A stretch of DNA of 64,000 nucleotides from Chlorocebus sabaeus. Taxonomy: Eukaryota > Chordata > Mammalia > Primates > Cercopithecidae. Shown here piece by piece: positions 22,831 through 34,554 of this stretch; the stretch's first letter is position 1; every line of letters begins with the position of its first letter. Under the pieces are notes generated by a model. It did not search any database, had not been told where the DNA came from, and saw nothing but the letters and a program-made list of their open reading frames with translations. The position numbers and the translations under genes were made by a program. The stretch spans positions 1,339,001-1,403,000 of the forward strand of contig NC_132915.1 of assembly GCF_047675955.1 (NCBI RefSeq), written 5' to 3'.

Positions 22831-25800
22831 TTCTCAGTAGCACCCTCATGCCCCAACACATCTTCTTTTCTTTGGCATTGAATTTTTAAAGCATCCAGGA
22901 CCGTTGTTTTGTATCATGTCTCAAATATGTTTATTTCTTCATAGTGTCCTATAGCTGGTTCATCTCCTGTGTATTTCTCATAAAAGTTGAGTCCTTTAGT
23001 TGCATCTTAAATATTTGATCCTAGTTACAGCCACTTATGTTGGCTTTTATATCCTAGCATGTAAATAAGACTTGACCTTATTCAACAAACTAAAGTCTTT
23101 CTGATTTTATAAAATGTAAGTGCCTCTAAGTGAGACCTCTCTCCTGTACTTTATGACTTCTTAGTAAATGCACAGCACGTATTTACCGGCTGAATTACAC
23201 CATTCAGATTCAGTCTCTCTGGATTCTCGTAAGTCATCCAAAACTTTTCATTTAGAACGTGGTGTACTACACTCAAAATTACTCTTTTCCTGCCAATATG
23301 CTGTCTTTTTTTCCTTAGGATTATCTCTTTGGAGATTTTTAATTAAATATATTCTTTTGTACTGAAAGGCAGTTAACGTCTGAAACTTTAAACAGCTGGT
23401 TATCTACTTCTAGGGTAATAAGGTATTTTAGAAAAACCTAGAAATTCATGCAATTTATAAAAATAACTAAATTCTTTAGTGTATCAACTAAGTATGAGGG
23501 AAATCTGTATGCTAATTCTAGAATGTGCAGTAACATGAAGTAGAATAGTCTCTAGACAAGTGTGAAATTTTTAATTAATCCAAGCTATAAATATCTGAAA
23601 AAGTGATGTTTGAGGGTTTCAGAGTGATTGTGAATTAAACTAATTACAAATTGATTACCATTGATAAGTTGGTCCTTTAAATTTTTCTTAAGATAAAATG
23701 AAAGCTGAATTTTTATTTGTGACTGATTTGACTATTTCTGTACAATATTTGCTTTAGGGAAATCTTTTAGTGTTTTCAAAATTCACCTTTTAGCTGGATC
23801 CAGTGACATGTCTGACAAAATGACAGGCAATTTGGAAAGTAAACATGAAAATATCTGGGGAAGGGCAGTCCAGACTGAAGGAACAGCAAATACAACAAAC
23901 CTAGAGACAAACCCTTAACCGATACTTAGTAAAAAATAAACTAGACTAGGAAAAATGTCTGAAAAACACTAGACCACCTACGTCCTCACTTGCTACAACT
24001 TGAATAGTCCTAAAAATATTCCCATGAATACTACATTTAAGAAGAATATTCAAGAAGAATAGTCCTTAAAAATATACTTGTGATAAATTGGGTAAATTTA
24101 GCAAATTGTTTTTAGGCAAATTGATGCTTTGCTAAGTTGACTTATAGAGGACTGGTTTTCAATCGATTGATTTCTGGCTAATTTACCTGCAGCTGTGCCT
24201 GCTGCAGAATAGACATTTAGTAAATGTTTATTGAAAGAATGATAGGAAAAAGCTTGCATGTGAAACAAAATGTCAAGGATTGTATTGAGTATTGTATCTG
24301 AGAAAATAACTTAACTGGAACCTAATTTAGGTTTGTGGCTTATCTGCCTTTCTGATATTTGATCCCATCCAAAAACCATCTGCAGGTTTTTCAACTGCAA
24401 AGCTCCACAAGACCTATCTCTGGGCCAGTTTATCTCCTGGTGCCTTCCTTTCATCTTCAAAGCAGGCCCCAGGAACTCAGCTTTCGTTCCTCTCCAGCAA
24501 CTCAACCATCCTTTCTATCCCTTCAGATTTTGTTTCATATCACTGCATAATCTCCCTCATTTTGCAATTTCTTCTACATCTGTAGATAAGCGTAGAAACG
24601 TAAAAAATTTAAGGATCTGATTCCAGATCTCTGAAAAGAAATAGGATAATGAAGCCAATAGGATAATAGCCAATCTGGTAGAAGTGAGTAAGGTTATAGA
24701 ATCCTTCCACAATTATCAGGTTATCTGTTCCTTGTCCCTTTTAAGATGGTAAATGGATCTAGGAGGATGAGACTTGTGTGTGTGACTTTTTCTCTCCCCG
24801 CTCAATTATATGAATTAGTTTTATCTCTTTAGGATTTGCCAAAAAGCAAAGCGGTTATCATTACTGGTTAAACACATTGATACTTATTTATTGTAGCAAA
24901 CATGAAAGCACTTGTTACAACAGGACTACAACAGTCAGCAGAACTGGGTCCCAGCTGGTGGTGACTCCAGCAAATAGTCGGGGTCTCACCTTGTGCCTAC
25001 TCTTCCATACCTTTCCTGAATAGTCAGTCATCGGTGTTCTAGGTCTGGTGTTTGTTCCCTGAAAGGCAGCAAAGAAAGAGAGTACAGACTGTGGTGTCCC
25101 TGATGAGATCATGTGTGGAGCTCCTAATATCAATTTGGCTTGAATACAAGGACTGCTTTCCTGTTCCAAGGGCAGGGTGGAGGTACATTCCTAGGACGGG
25201 GAATGGCAGATGTCTGAAATATACCTTGCAGACCACTACACTTCGCTGAGGTGTTGCCCTCTGCATTTATTCCTGAGGGTGGAGTTCACTAAACCATTTT
25301 CCTTCTCACCCCATTTTTAGATACAATCAAGGTAGAATAATAGGTGTTTCCTAAACTCAAATTGGCAGTTTGCAGTTTCTGGGACATCAGCAATGAATGA
25401 CACCCTTTTAATGGACCCTCCGCCCTCCCTCTTCCCCCGAGGAATGATGAACATAGTTCATGTCCTTACTAATTGTCTGTGACCCAATCACCATACTGAG
25501 TACAACGTGTAACTATCATGAAGACAGTGTTCAAGGGCAAGGCTTCAGTATATGAGGGGCAGCAGAAGTGATGGGGGGAGGAGGAGTGGAAGACCAAGGC
25601 TGAGCCATTCCCCAGAGGGATCTTGTTACCACCAGGAATGTTGCCAAGGCAGGGGCTTTTGCAGCTGTGTAAAGAGCAGATTAGGAGCAAGATAGAAGCC
25701 TGTTGTTAAAACTGGGGCCCAAGATCAGGGCTGGACAACATCAAGCATCTTTGCTGCCAGAGTACCTAAGTGTTGAGTCACAGCAACTTAATCCCTCCTA

Positions 25801-27440
25801 TTAATACCTGGTTTGATTCTGGGGACTGGAGTGAGGCTGAGTCCCCTATTGGCTGCCAGAATTTCAGCTGCAGGGAGAGACAAACTCCAGGAAATCTACA
25901 AGTTAGGCAAGAAGGATACGGGGAAAGAGAGGTCAGTTTCCAGAGAATTAAACAACTGACATCAAAGATGTAAGGGCTGTTCCTGGTAAAGGAATGTTTT
26001 GCGTGTAGGAACTGGGCAAGGAGAAAAAGATAGTTCAGTTGCATTCACGCTCTCACCTGAGTGACAAGGGAAGGCAAGATAACTAAGTGGAACCTTTTCC
26101 ATTCTGTTGCTTTCCAAATTTTCGAACTAAGTTTAAAGAACAATGAGACTAAGTCTGTAGGTCGCGACAACCTGGCTACTTCAAGCTAGACCCCGTGATC
26201 ATGAGTGTTTGCTCTCACCTATCAATACCATGCCATTCTGAGATTGCCAGACCAACCTTCTTCCCAGCCCTGGCACCCAGGGCTCTGGCCCAGGTCTTAA
26301 ATATCTGCTTCCCTGCACTGACCCAATGCAGCAACTGTTGGCCTTCCGGCTTGTCCAATGTCAGCCTAGCTCAAAACTGGGTCTTCATACCAAAAAAGTC
26401 CAAAAAAGGTGTTGAACTTGCAAATCTAAAGGCATCAATGGGCTGCAATATGTTGGAGTGGAAAGAGGAACAGAAACTTAACGAAGTTGCCGGAGAGCAA
26501 CAAGAAACCAAGAACACGCAGAGCTTAATTTTAGGCTCCAGGGATTTTCCCAGACTTATTTTCACTGTTTCTTAGGACTCCAAGTTTCTAAGTCCTTTAT
26601 TCTTCAGTCAAATGGAAGTACAAGGAAACGTGAGAACTCTAGATGAGGCCCTGAAGTCATTGCTACTAATCGAATGGCCCTGGCAGCTCAGATCAGCAGG
26701 TACTTTGGGAGCATCACCAATGACCCCTGTGTCCTTGGGACGTCACTCTCCCGCTATAAAGTCTCTAGTGGATCTCTACTGCCTTGGAAGAATTGGACTC
26801 TCTGGCCTCACCTTTAAAATCTTGCAGGAACCTTTTCTCTCACTAATCCCCTTCAGGCAGCAAATACTCCAGCAAAACTTAATCACTGGTTTTTCACACT
26901 TGACAGGAACTTTTTCCATTTTCTGACTTTTCTCAAAGTTTACTTTGTGTAGAATAATATTTTATATTTAGATGTGTCAGTTAGATAAAATGCCAGCTAA
27001 AAGCTTTTCTCTTCCAGAATGCCTTCTTTCTGATTACACTAATCTCTGATCACACCTACATTTACTTGACTTATATTACTCAGCATGTTTTTACTATAAA
27101 GTAAATCTTGTGTCATCTTCCTCATTTACACTGCACATTCATCAAATACAGATATTATATCTTATCAATGTTTTCAATTGACCTCAGTGCCAGAGAGTTG
27201 AACTAATCATATTCCTCAGTTCGTATCACCCAATCATTACAGTTGAAGCAAAATACTTAATTTAGATATTGATTCCTTTTTCATCTCATTCTCTGTTACC
27301 ATTCCCTCACCCATTCCCCCCTCTTTCCAGAGGCAACTGCGCTAATGAGTTTGAAGTCTAACATACGTGTATACACACTCTTGCAAAATATAATAATATA
27401 GTCCACTTTCTACTTCTTATTTTTTTACTCAGCGCCGTGG
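22831..27440. other. Intergenic, nothing confidently recognised
   Basis: About 4.6 kb of non-coding sequence without Alu. Short ORFs (up to 126 codons at 26195-26575) do not resemble known proteins. A fragment near 24205-24240 ('acatttagtaaatgtttatt') looks like the end of an L2 or MIR. Two G+C-moderate parts (24900-25270 and 25380-26300) could be old LTRs or non-coding exons, but nothing in the sequence decides it. Confidence 0.4.
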
Positions 27441-27716
27441 GTTTTTGTTTGTTTTGTTTTGTTTTGTTTTATTGAGACAGGGTTTTGCTCTTGTCACCCA
27501 GGCTGGAGTGCAATGGCGCGATCTGCAACCTCCGCCTCCCGGTTTCAAGCGATTTTCCTGCCTCAACCTCCCGAGTAGCTAGGATTATAGGCGCCCACCA
27601 CCACGCCTGGCTAATTTTCGTATTTTTAGTAGAGATGGAGTTTCACCATGTTGGCCAGGCTGGTCTCAAACTCCTGACCTCAGGTGATCCACCCGCCTTG
27701 GCCTCCCAAAGCGCTG
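27441..27716 (-). mobile_element. Partial Alu with (TTTTG)n tail
   Basis: The tail is expanded to TTTTG/TTTG repeats (27441-27470), followed by 'ttgagacagggttttgctct'. The copy has lost about 10 bp ('ctcggctcact') within the left arm and stops at 'cctcccaaagcgctg', so the Alu 5' end is missing. Confidence 0.92.
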
Positions 27717-28310
27717 TTTTAAAGATCTATTCATATTGCTTTGTTGACACTTGGTTTGTTACTTCAAGCTGCCAAAAAATACTCAGTATTATGCAGTCTG
27801 CACATTTCACTCACCCCTTCCTCCAGGAGCCAACACCAAGATTTCCCCTCATCACTGGAAGCCACAAACAGCACTTCAATGACTACATAATACATGACTC
27901 CTATGTGTGAAAACTTCTTTACAATATATATACCCAGGTAAGGGTTGGCTGGTTAATAAGGTGTATGCATGTTGAAATTGACTAAGTACTGAATTTGACT
28001 AGCTGTACCAGACACTAGTAGTTCACATAGGTTATTGTTTTCCCACATCCTTGCAAATACTTGGCCTTATCTGATTTTCTAATGCTTGTTTATCTCATGG
28101 ATATCTAGTTGTAGTTTTTGAATTTGTTTAAATCACTCTTATCTGATTTTCAATACATTTGAGCATTCTTCATATATCCTTTAGCCATTTAGGTTTCCGC
28201 TTCTGCAAATTGCCTATATATATTCTTTGTCTATTTTTCAAATAGTTTTCCTCTTTATTATTGAATGATTTGCATATGTTTTCTTGTACATCCTAAATAC
28301 CAGTTAGCAC

Positions 28311-28366
28311 ATAGCTTCTCGGCCTTTTGGCTAAGATCAAGTGTGGTATCTGTTCTTATCAGTTTA
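28311..28366 (+). pseudogene. 3'-truncated U2 snRNA retropseudogene
   Basis: The 56 bp match the first 56 nt of U2 snRNA with two visible differences (A for C at position 3, G for A at position 35). They include the branch-point-recognition sequence GTGTGGTATCTGTTC (normally GTGTAGTATCTGTTC). The rest of the RNA, including the Sm site, is absent. An 18-bp target-site duplication with two mismatches flanks it (28295-28312 and 28366-28383), and there is no A tail. A non-functional retrocopy inserted within a decayed L1. Confidence 0.93.
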
Positions 28367-28569
28367 AATACTACTTAGCACATTGGTTTCAGTTTGGCTG
28401 TGGGGTCCTTCATTGAACAATTCTGATGAAGTCAAATTAACAATTCCTTACGTTTTGTTTCTGCTTTTGGTATCTTGCTTAAGAGTTCTTTCCCATACCA
28501 GGGTCATAAAGTTAATCTATAGTTTCTTCTGTAGCTTTATAGTTTTGCCATTCATATTTAGATATTTAG

Positions 28570-28650
28570 TATTTATACACATATATACATATATATTTTC
28601 ACACACATATAAACACACACCCCTCTATATGCATATATATATGTATACAG
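28570..28650. repeat. AT/CA-rich simple tract
   Basis: Imperfect alternation of ATATAC, CACACA and ATATAT units inside an old L1. Such tracts are prone to length change. Confidence 0.75.
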
Positions 28651-29765
28651 TATGAGATATAAATCTGTTTTTCCTCAATATGGTAAACTTACTTTTCCAT
28701 TATCATAAACAGGTTTTTTCTTTCCCCAGGGATTTGTGGTATCATGTTTATGGTATCTAAGACTTCCATCTGAGATCTCCGTTCTGTTCCATTTCTTCAT
28801 TTACGTTTTTACACCAGTACCATACTATTGTTTGTGTTTTTTAAAAAATTACTATAGCTTTGTTTTAATCTTGAGTGTGGTAGAACAAATTCCTGCCCTT
28901 TAGTCTTATTTTTCAAAACTGATTTAACTATTTGTGGATCTTCATTCTTCTATATACATTTTAAAATAGGTAAAGTCCTTAAAAACATCTGGCTACAATT
29001 TCAATTGGCATGCTATAGACTGATGCATCATTTATCGGTTGGGGGCGTGGATGCTTTTAGAATGTTAGATGATCTTATCTGTAAAGATAAACTATTTCTC
29101 CATTTATTTAGAACTTCACGTCTTGTAATAGGTTTTTAAAACTTTAACCATGGAGGTCTTTCACATTCTTTCAAAAGTTTACTGACATGTTATAGTTGTT
29201 TTTATTGCTGTGTATAGCAGCTTATTTCCTAATTATGTTTTCTAGATGGTCTTTACTGCTGCAGAGAAATGTTATTGACTTTTTAAAACTGATCTTGTAT
29301 CCAGCAACTTTGCTGAACTTCCTGATTTGTTTTACCTTCTTGACCTGTTATAATATCTATGTATAATACTGCTCTTTGCCTTTAGAAGATAATTTTGGCC
29401 TGAAGTCTTTTGATAGATTTAAGATCAAGATTGGTACTCTGGCCTTTTTTATTGTTTATATTTCTTTTGTATATGTTTTTAGTGCTTTTAATTTCTACCT
29501 TTCTATGTCTTTTTGTTGTAAAGTGTAAGAATGTCTTATTCTTATATTTAGCACTTTGTTTTATAATCCAATATGAGTGCCATTTACTATAATTACTGCT
29601 ATAACAGGATTTATTTTTTTATTTTATACTTCCTTTTACTATGTGGCTTCTTCTTCCTCTTCGTAGTTCATCTTGTGTTCTTCCAAATAAACAAAAATGA
29701 CTTCTGCTGCTTTGAGTTTTATATTCTAATTTATTCATCTAGTAAGTTATCTCTAAGTTGTCCTT

Positions 29766-32230
29766 TTTGACTGGGGCTTATTTCACTTAACATAATGTCT
29801 TAAAGTTTCATCCATGTTGTAGTATGTATCAGAATCTCATTCTTTTTAAAGGCTGAATAATATTTCATTGGATGTATATACCATATTTTGTTTCTGCATT
29901 CATCTATCAATGGACACTTGAGTTGCTTCCACTTTTGGCTATCGTGATAATGTTGCTGTTATTCACAATAGCAACAACATTGCTCTATGTCTGTCTTTCT
30001 GTCTTTCAGTATCACACTATTTTGATTACTGTAGCTTTGAAATAAGAAAGTGTATGACTTTCAACTTTGTTATCTTACAAGATTGAGTTGGCTATGTGCA
30101 GTCTCTTGATATTCTGTATGAATTTTAGAATGAATTTTTTATTTCTACAAAAAAGCATTGGAATATCAACAGGGATTGCACTGAATCTGTAGAATGCTTT
30201 GGGTAGCAGTGACATCTTAACAATATAAAGTCTTCCAATTCATGAACACAGGTTTTGTTTGCCATTTATTTGTGTCTTCTTTAATATTTTTCAGCAATAT
30301 TTTGTAGTTTTTAGTGTACAAGTCTTTCTTTCACCTCCTTAGTTGTATTAATTCCTAAGTGGTTTTTGTTGTTATTGTTTGTGGCTGAAGGAGATGCTAT
30401 TGTAAGCTGAAATATTTTCTTAATTTCCTTTTTGGATTATTCATTGCTAATGTATAGAAAAGCAATGATTTTTGCATGTCAATTTTGTGATTTTGCAACT
30501 TTTCCAAATTAGTTTATTAGCTCTAACAGATTTGTTTGTGTAGAATCTCTAGGGTTTCCTACATATAAAATGATATCATCTGTGAACATAGACAATGTTA
30601 CTCCTTCTTTTCCAATTGTGATGCCTTTAATTTTTCTTTCTTACCTAACTGCACTGACTATGAATTCTAGTACTATGTTAAATAGAAGTGGCAAAACAGC
30701 ATCCTTGCCTTATTCCTGATCTTAGTGGAAAAGCTTTCAGTCTTTCACCATTGAGTATGATGTTTGAGCTGTGTGTTGTTCATACATGGCTTTTATTATG
30801 TTGTGGTAATTTCCTTCCAGTCCTAGTTTGTTTGTTTTTAAATCATGAAAGGGTATTGAACTATGTCAAATGCTTTCTCTGTATCAATTGAGATGATTGT
30901 GTGTTTTTATTTCCTTTACTTGTTAATGTGGTGCATTACACTGATTGATTTTTGTGTATTGAACCATCCTTGTATTCCAATAATAAATCCCACCTGGTCA
31001 TGGTGTGTAATCCTTTTAATATACTGTTGAATTGGGCTTGCTAGTATTTTGTTGAGTATTTTGCCTCAATAATCTTAAGCGATATTTAGTTTTCTTTTCT
31101 GGTAGCATGTTTCTCTGGCTTTGATATCACATAATGCTGGACTTACAGACTTAGATAAGAGCAGCTCACTCTTCTTCATTTTTTTTTGGAAGAGTTTGAG
31201 AAGGATTGGCATTAATCTTTCTTTGAATGTTTGGTAGAATTCACCAGTAAAGACACCTGCTCCAAGGCTTTTCTTTGTTAGAAGGTTTTTGATTATTAAT
31301 TCAATTGCCTTACTCATTAAAAAGGTCTACTCAGATTTTTATATTTCTTTATAATCTAGTTTTGTTAGGTTGTGTGTTTCTAGGAATTTGTCAGTTTCAT
31401 CTAGGTTATCTAATTTGTTGGTGTACAATTGTTCATGATACTGTCATAATTCTTTTTATTTCTATAAAATCAGCATTTTTAATTTTTATTTCAATCACTT
31501 GAGTCATCTCTCTTTTTTTAGCCAATCTAGCTAAAAGTTTGTCAAATTTCTTGAGCTTTTAAAATAACCAACTCTCAGTTTTGTTGATTTCTATATTATT
31601 TTTCTATTCTCCATCTCTATTCTAATCTTTGTTTTGTTCCCCCCCCCTCTTTGCTAGGCTTGGGTTTAGTTTGTACTTGTTTTTCTAGTTCCATAAGGTA
31701 GCACTGATTTGAGACCTTTCTTCTTTTTTAATATAAGCATTTACAGTTATAACTTTCCTTCTTCACACTACATTCACTGCATCCTGTAAGTTTTAGTATG
31801 TTGTTTTTATTTTCATTTGTCTCAAGATATTTTCTAATTTCCCTTGTGATTTATTCTTTGACCCTTTAGTTGTTTAAGAGTGTGTTGTTTACTTTTGACA
31901 TACTTGTGAATTTTTTTTTCTTCTGCTGTTGATTTCTAGTTTCATTCCATTTTGATTGGGAAAGATACACAGTATGATTTCAATATTTTTAAATTTGTTC
32001 AGGCTTGTTTTGTGACCTAACACATGGTCTACCCTGGAGAATGTTCCCTGTGCAGTTGAGAAAATATATATATTCTGCTGTTGTTGGGCATAGTATTCTC
32101 TATATGTCTGTTAGTCTAATTGTCTACAGTGTTGCTTGTGTTATTTATTTATTAATTTTCTCTCTACTTGTAATACTCACCATTGAGAGTATGGTATTAA
32201 AGTCTCCTACTATTATTGTAGCCAAGATTT
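29766..32230 (-). mobile_element. L1 ORF2-containing fragment, antisense and decayed
   Basis: Read on the minus strand from right to left, the order is endonuclease C-terminal region ('cctggagaatgttccctgtg' on +, about 32034), linker (translation includes GEFYQTFKERLMPILLKLFQ, 31160-31250) and reverse-transcriptase core. The catalytic FADD motif appears as FTDD (30575-30586), and the C-terminal part follows, ending near 29766 ('ggctgaataatatttcattg' on +). Stops and frameshifts break it throughout. It is an older element than L1Hs and cannot move. Confidence 0.88.
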
Positions 32231-32380
32231 TCAAGAGGGTCTTTTTGTTGCAACCTTTCTGAGGTTTTATATGGCTGAGATTATTTCCATTGCACTTTTC
32301 ATATTTAAATGCCAATCTAGATGAGTGCAAGATTCTAGCTTCAAAGATTTTTTTCTGCAATACTAAAAAAGTATAACTCA

Positions 32381-32677
32381 GGCTGGGCATGGTAGCTAAC
32401 GCCTGTAATCCCAGCACTTTGGGAGGCCAAGGCAGGCGGATCATGAGGTCAAGAGATCAAGACCATCCTGGCCAACATGGTGAAACCCCATTTCTACAAA
32501 AAACACAAAAATTAGCTGTGATTGGTGGTGCACACCTATAGTCCCAGCTACTTGGGAGGCTTAGGCAGGAGAATAGCTTGACCCTGGGAGGCAGAGGTTG
32601 CAGTGAACCGATTGCACCACTGCACTCTAGCCTGGTGACAGAGCGAGACTCCATCTCAAAAAAAAAACCCAAAAAAC
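32381..32677 (+). mobile_element. Alu element, left member of a tail-to-tail inverted pair
   Basis: A full-length Alu runs from 'ggctgggcatggtagctaac' to an A-rich tail (AAAAAAAACCCAAAAAA). TATAACTCA precedes it (32372-32380) and follows it (32678-32686). The next Alu begins within this duplicated target in the opposite orientation. Confidence 0.96.
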
Positions 32678-32688
32678 TATAACTCAGT

Positions 32689-33107
32689 GTTTTGTTTTGT
32701 TTTGTGAGACAGAATCTCACTCTGTAACCCAGGCTGGAGTGCAGTGGCACAATCTCAGCTCACTGCAACTTCTGCCTCCCAGGGTCAAACGATTCTCCTG
32801 CCTCAGCCTCCGGAGTAGCTGGGATTACAGGCACGTGACACCATGCCCAGCTAATTTTTGCATATTTAGTAGAGGTGGGCTTTTACTGCTGGTCTTGAAC
32901 TCCTGACTTCATGATCTGCCCACCTCGGCCTCCCAAAGTGCTGGGATTACAGGTGCATGCAACCATGCCCAGCTAATTTTTGTAAATTTAGTAGAGGTGG
33001 GCTTTCACCATGTTGACCAGGCTGGTCTCGAATTCCTGAATTCGTGATCCACCCACCTCATCCTCCCAAAGTGGTGGGATTACAGGCATGAGCCACTGCA
33101 CCCGGCC
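32689..33107 (-). mobile_element. Alu element with an internal tandem duplication
   Basis: It starts with a TTTTG tail and 'gagacagaatctcactctgt' and ends 'gccactgcacccggcc'. At about 419 bp it is some 120 bp too long. The stretch from 'gctgggattacaggcacgtg' (about 32818) to 'cctcccaaagt' occurs again from about 32940 to 33075. Both copies share the unusual 'tttagtagaggtgggctttt/c', so the duplication followed that change. AACTCAGT flanks the element (32681-32688 and 33108-33115). Confidence 0.93.
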
Positions 33108-33349
33108 AACTCAGTTGTCTTTTTGCAGAAGTTTTTGAAGTGTCTAATATGAATATGTTACTTGTTCATTTGTAAGTGATCTGTTTCTTTCTGAAAGCTT
33201 TTAGAAATTTGCCTTTGATATTCTTAAATTTTACTATATAATGTGTCTAAGTATGAAAATGATTCCAATAATAGCTGTATTATTTAACTATGTAAGAATT
33301 TGTGTACTCTCCATGTTTTAGCCAAAATTTTTGGATGCACTGATTTGAC

Positions 33350-33468
33350 TTTGGGTTTTATGAGGGTAGGAACTATGTTTTTCTGTTTCATAGCTGTATC
33401 TTCAGTGCCTAGCAGTGTTCTTAGTATATGGTAGATGTACTAAATAAATATTTGTTGAATGAATGAAT
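33350..33468 (+). mobile_element. L2 LINE 3' end
   Basis: 'gagggtaggaactatg', 'tagctgtatcttcagtgcct' and 'taaataaatatttgttgaat' ending in GAATGAATAA are the classic L2 terminus. Confidence 0.85.
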
Positions 33469-34265
33469 AACTGAATAGTCACCCAGACGACTGGCAACTT
33501 TTCTAAGATTTTCTAAAATATATTATTTCTTTTGTAATTTGTTTCAATAACTAGGGATTTTTTACAGCAGACAAATAAGACATTTAATAGAATTTAACAC
33601 TAAACTGAGTTAGTTTCAGCAGATGGTCTACAGGTTATAAGAAATCTTTAAAAATACATAGTTAGGAAAAGAACAAAGCAAATTACCATTGGCTTATACA
33701 CTCATATCTGAAATCTGAAAGATACTAGTCTTGGTCAAAAACACGTCAGTACGTATTTATACAGTATAGTATCACTCTGTACTTGTACTTGATTTACAAC
33801 CCTTTCTTCCCTACTAAACTGTGACCAACTTGGAAAAACCATGTTTTTGAAGGAATAATATAGATGACAACAAATTTGTACTTTACTCCTTTAGACTAGT
33901 GATACGTGCCACTGTATAATAAGTAAAATACTTAAAAGCAGAAACGAGTGGTAATTTTACCCTTTTTCCTTCAGGAATATCCTCTTTTATCAATGAATGC
34001 TAAGTTAAAACACAAACAAAAGTGGAAGACAGAATGGGGACTTTCTTCATTTAATTCATCTTTGTTATGGTCTTAGGCTTATTTTGCTTAGTGGATTTAT
34101 TATTTTCTAATGATATTCAACCATGTGTGAACTCCCCCCATCATCTGCTTTTCTTAACTATCATCTAAAAATACAGTACAAATGTCCACCTTTAACAGGC
34201 ATGTAAATTTTCAGGGTGGCACAGACTTAGGAACTGACATAATCTTTCTTTAAGAAAAGTAATAG
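33469..34265. other. Intergenic, nothing recognised
   Basis: AT-rich non-coding sequence. No repeat family or gene is supported. Confidence 0.4.
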
Positions 34266-34554
34266 GGCCAGCGTGGTGGCTCACGCCTGTAATCCCAGCA
34301 TTTTGGGAGGCTGACGCGGGTGGATCACGAGGTCAGGAGATCGAGACCATCCTGGCTAACACGGTGAAACCCCGTCTCTACTAAAAATAACAAAAAATTA
34401 GCTGGGCGTGCTGGTGGGCACCTGTAGTCCCAGCTACTCGGGAGCCTAAGGCAGGAGACTCCCTTGAACCCAGGAGGTGGAAGCTGCAATGAGCCAAGAT
34501 CGCACCCGTGCAATTGCACTTCAGACAGAGCAAGACTCCATCTCAAAAAAAAAA
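34266..34554 (+). mobile_element. Alu element (Y/S-like)
   Basis: It runs from 'ggccagcgtggtggctcacg' to a 10-A tail. It contains the diagnostic 'aggtcaggagatcgagacca' of the Y/Sc lineages. The right arm has lost part of 'ctccagcctgggcga'. Confidence 0.94.

Larger units (their letters stand above)
27900..29765 (-). mobile_element. Old L1 fragment, antisense
   Basis: Reverse-complement L1 text includes 'cttgcttaagagttctttcc', 'ccagtaccatactattg', 'attactatagctttgtttta', 'atcttgtatccagcaactt' and 'gatcaagattggtactctgg'. It is strongly diverged with no intact ORF. It hosts the U2 pseudogene at 28311 and an AT/CA-rich simple tract at about 28570-28650. Confidence 0.75.

Noticed and set aside
26195..26575. 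126-codon ORF in non-repetitive sequence
   Set aside because: No family resemblance, no codon-bias impression and no splice sites in frame; not enough to call a gene.
30540..30720. Reverse-transcriptase motif as a possible retron or novel RT system
   Set aside because: The FTDD motif and flanks are plainly L1 ORF2 decay on the minus strand; no intact frame and no associated RNA or partner gene.
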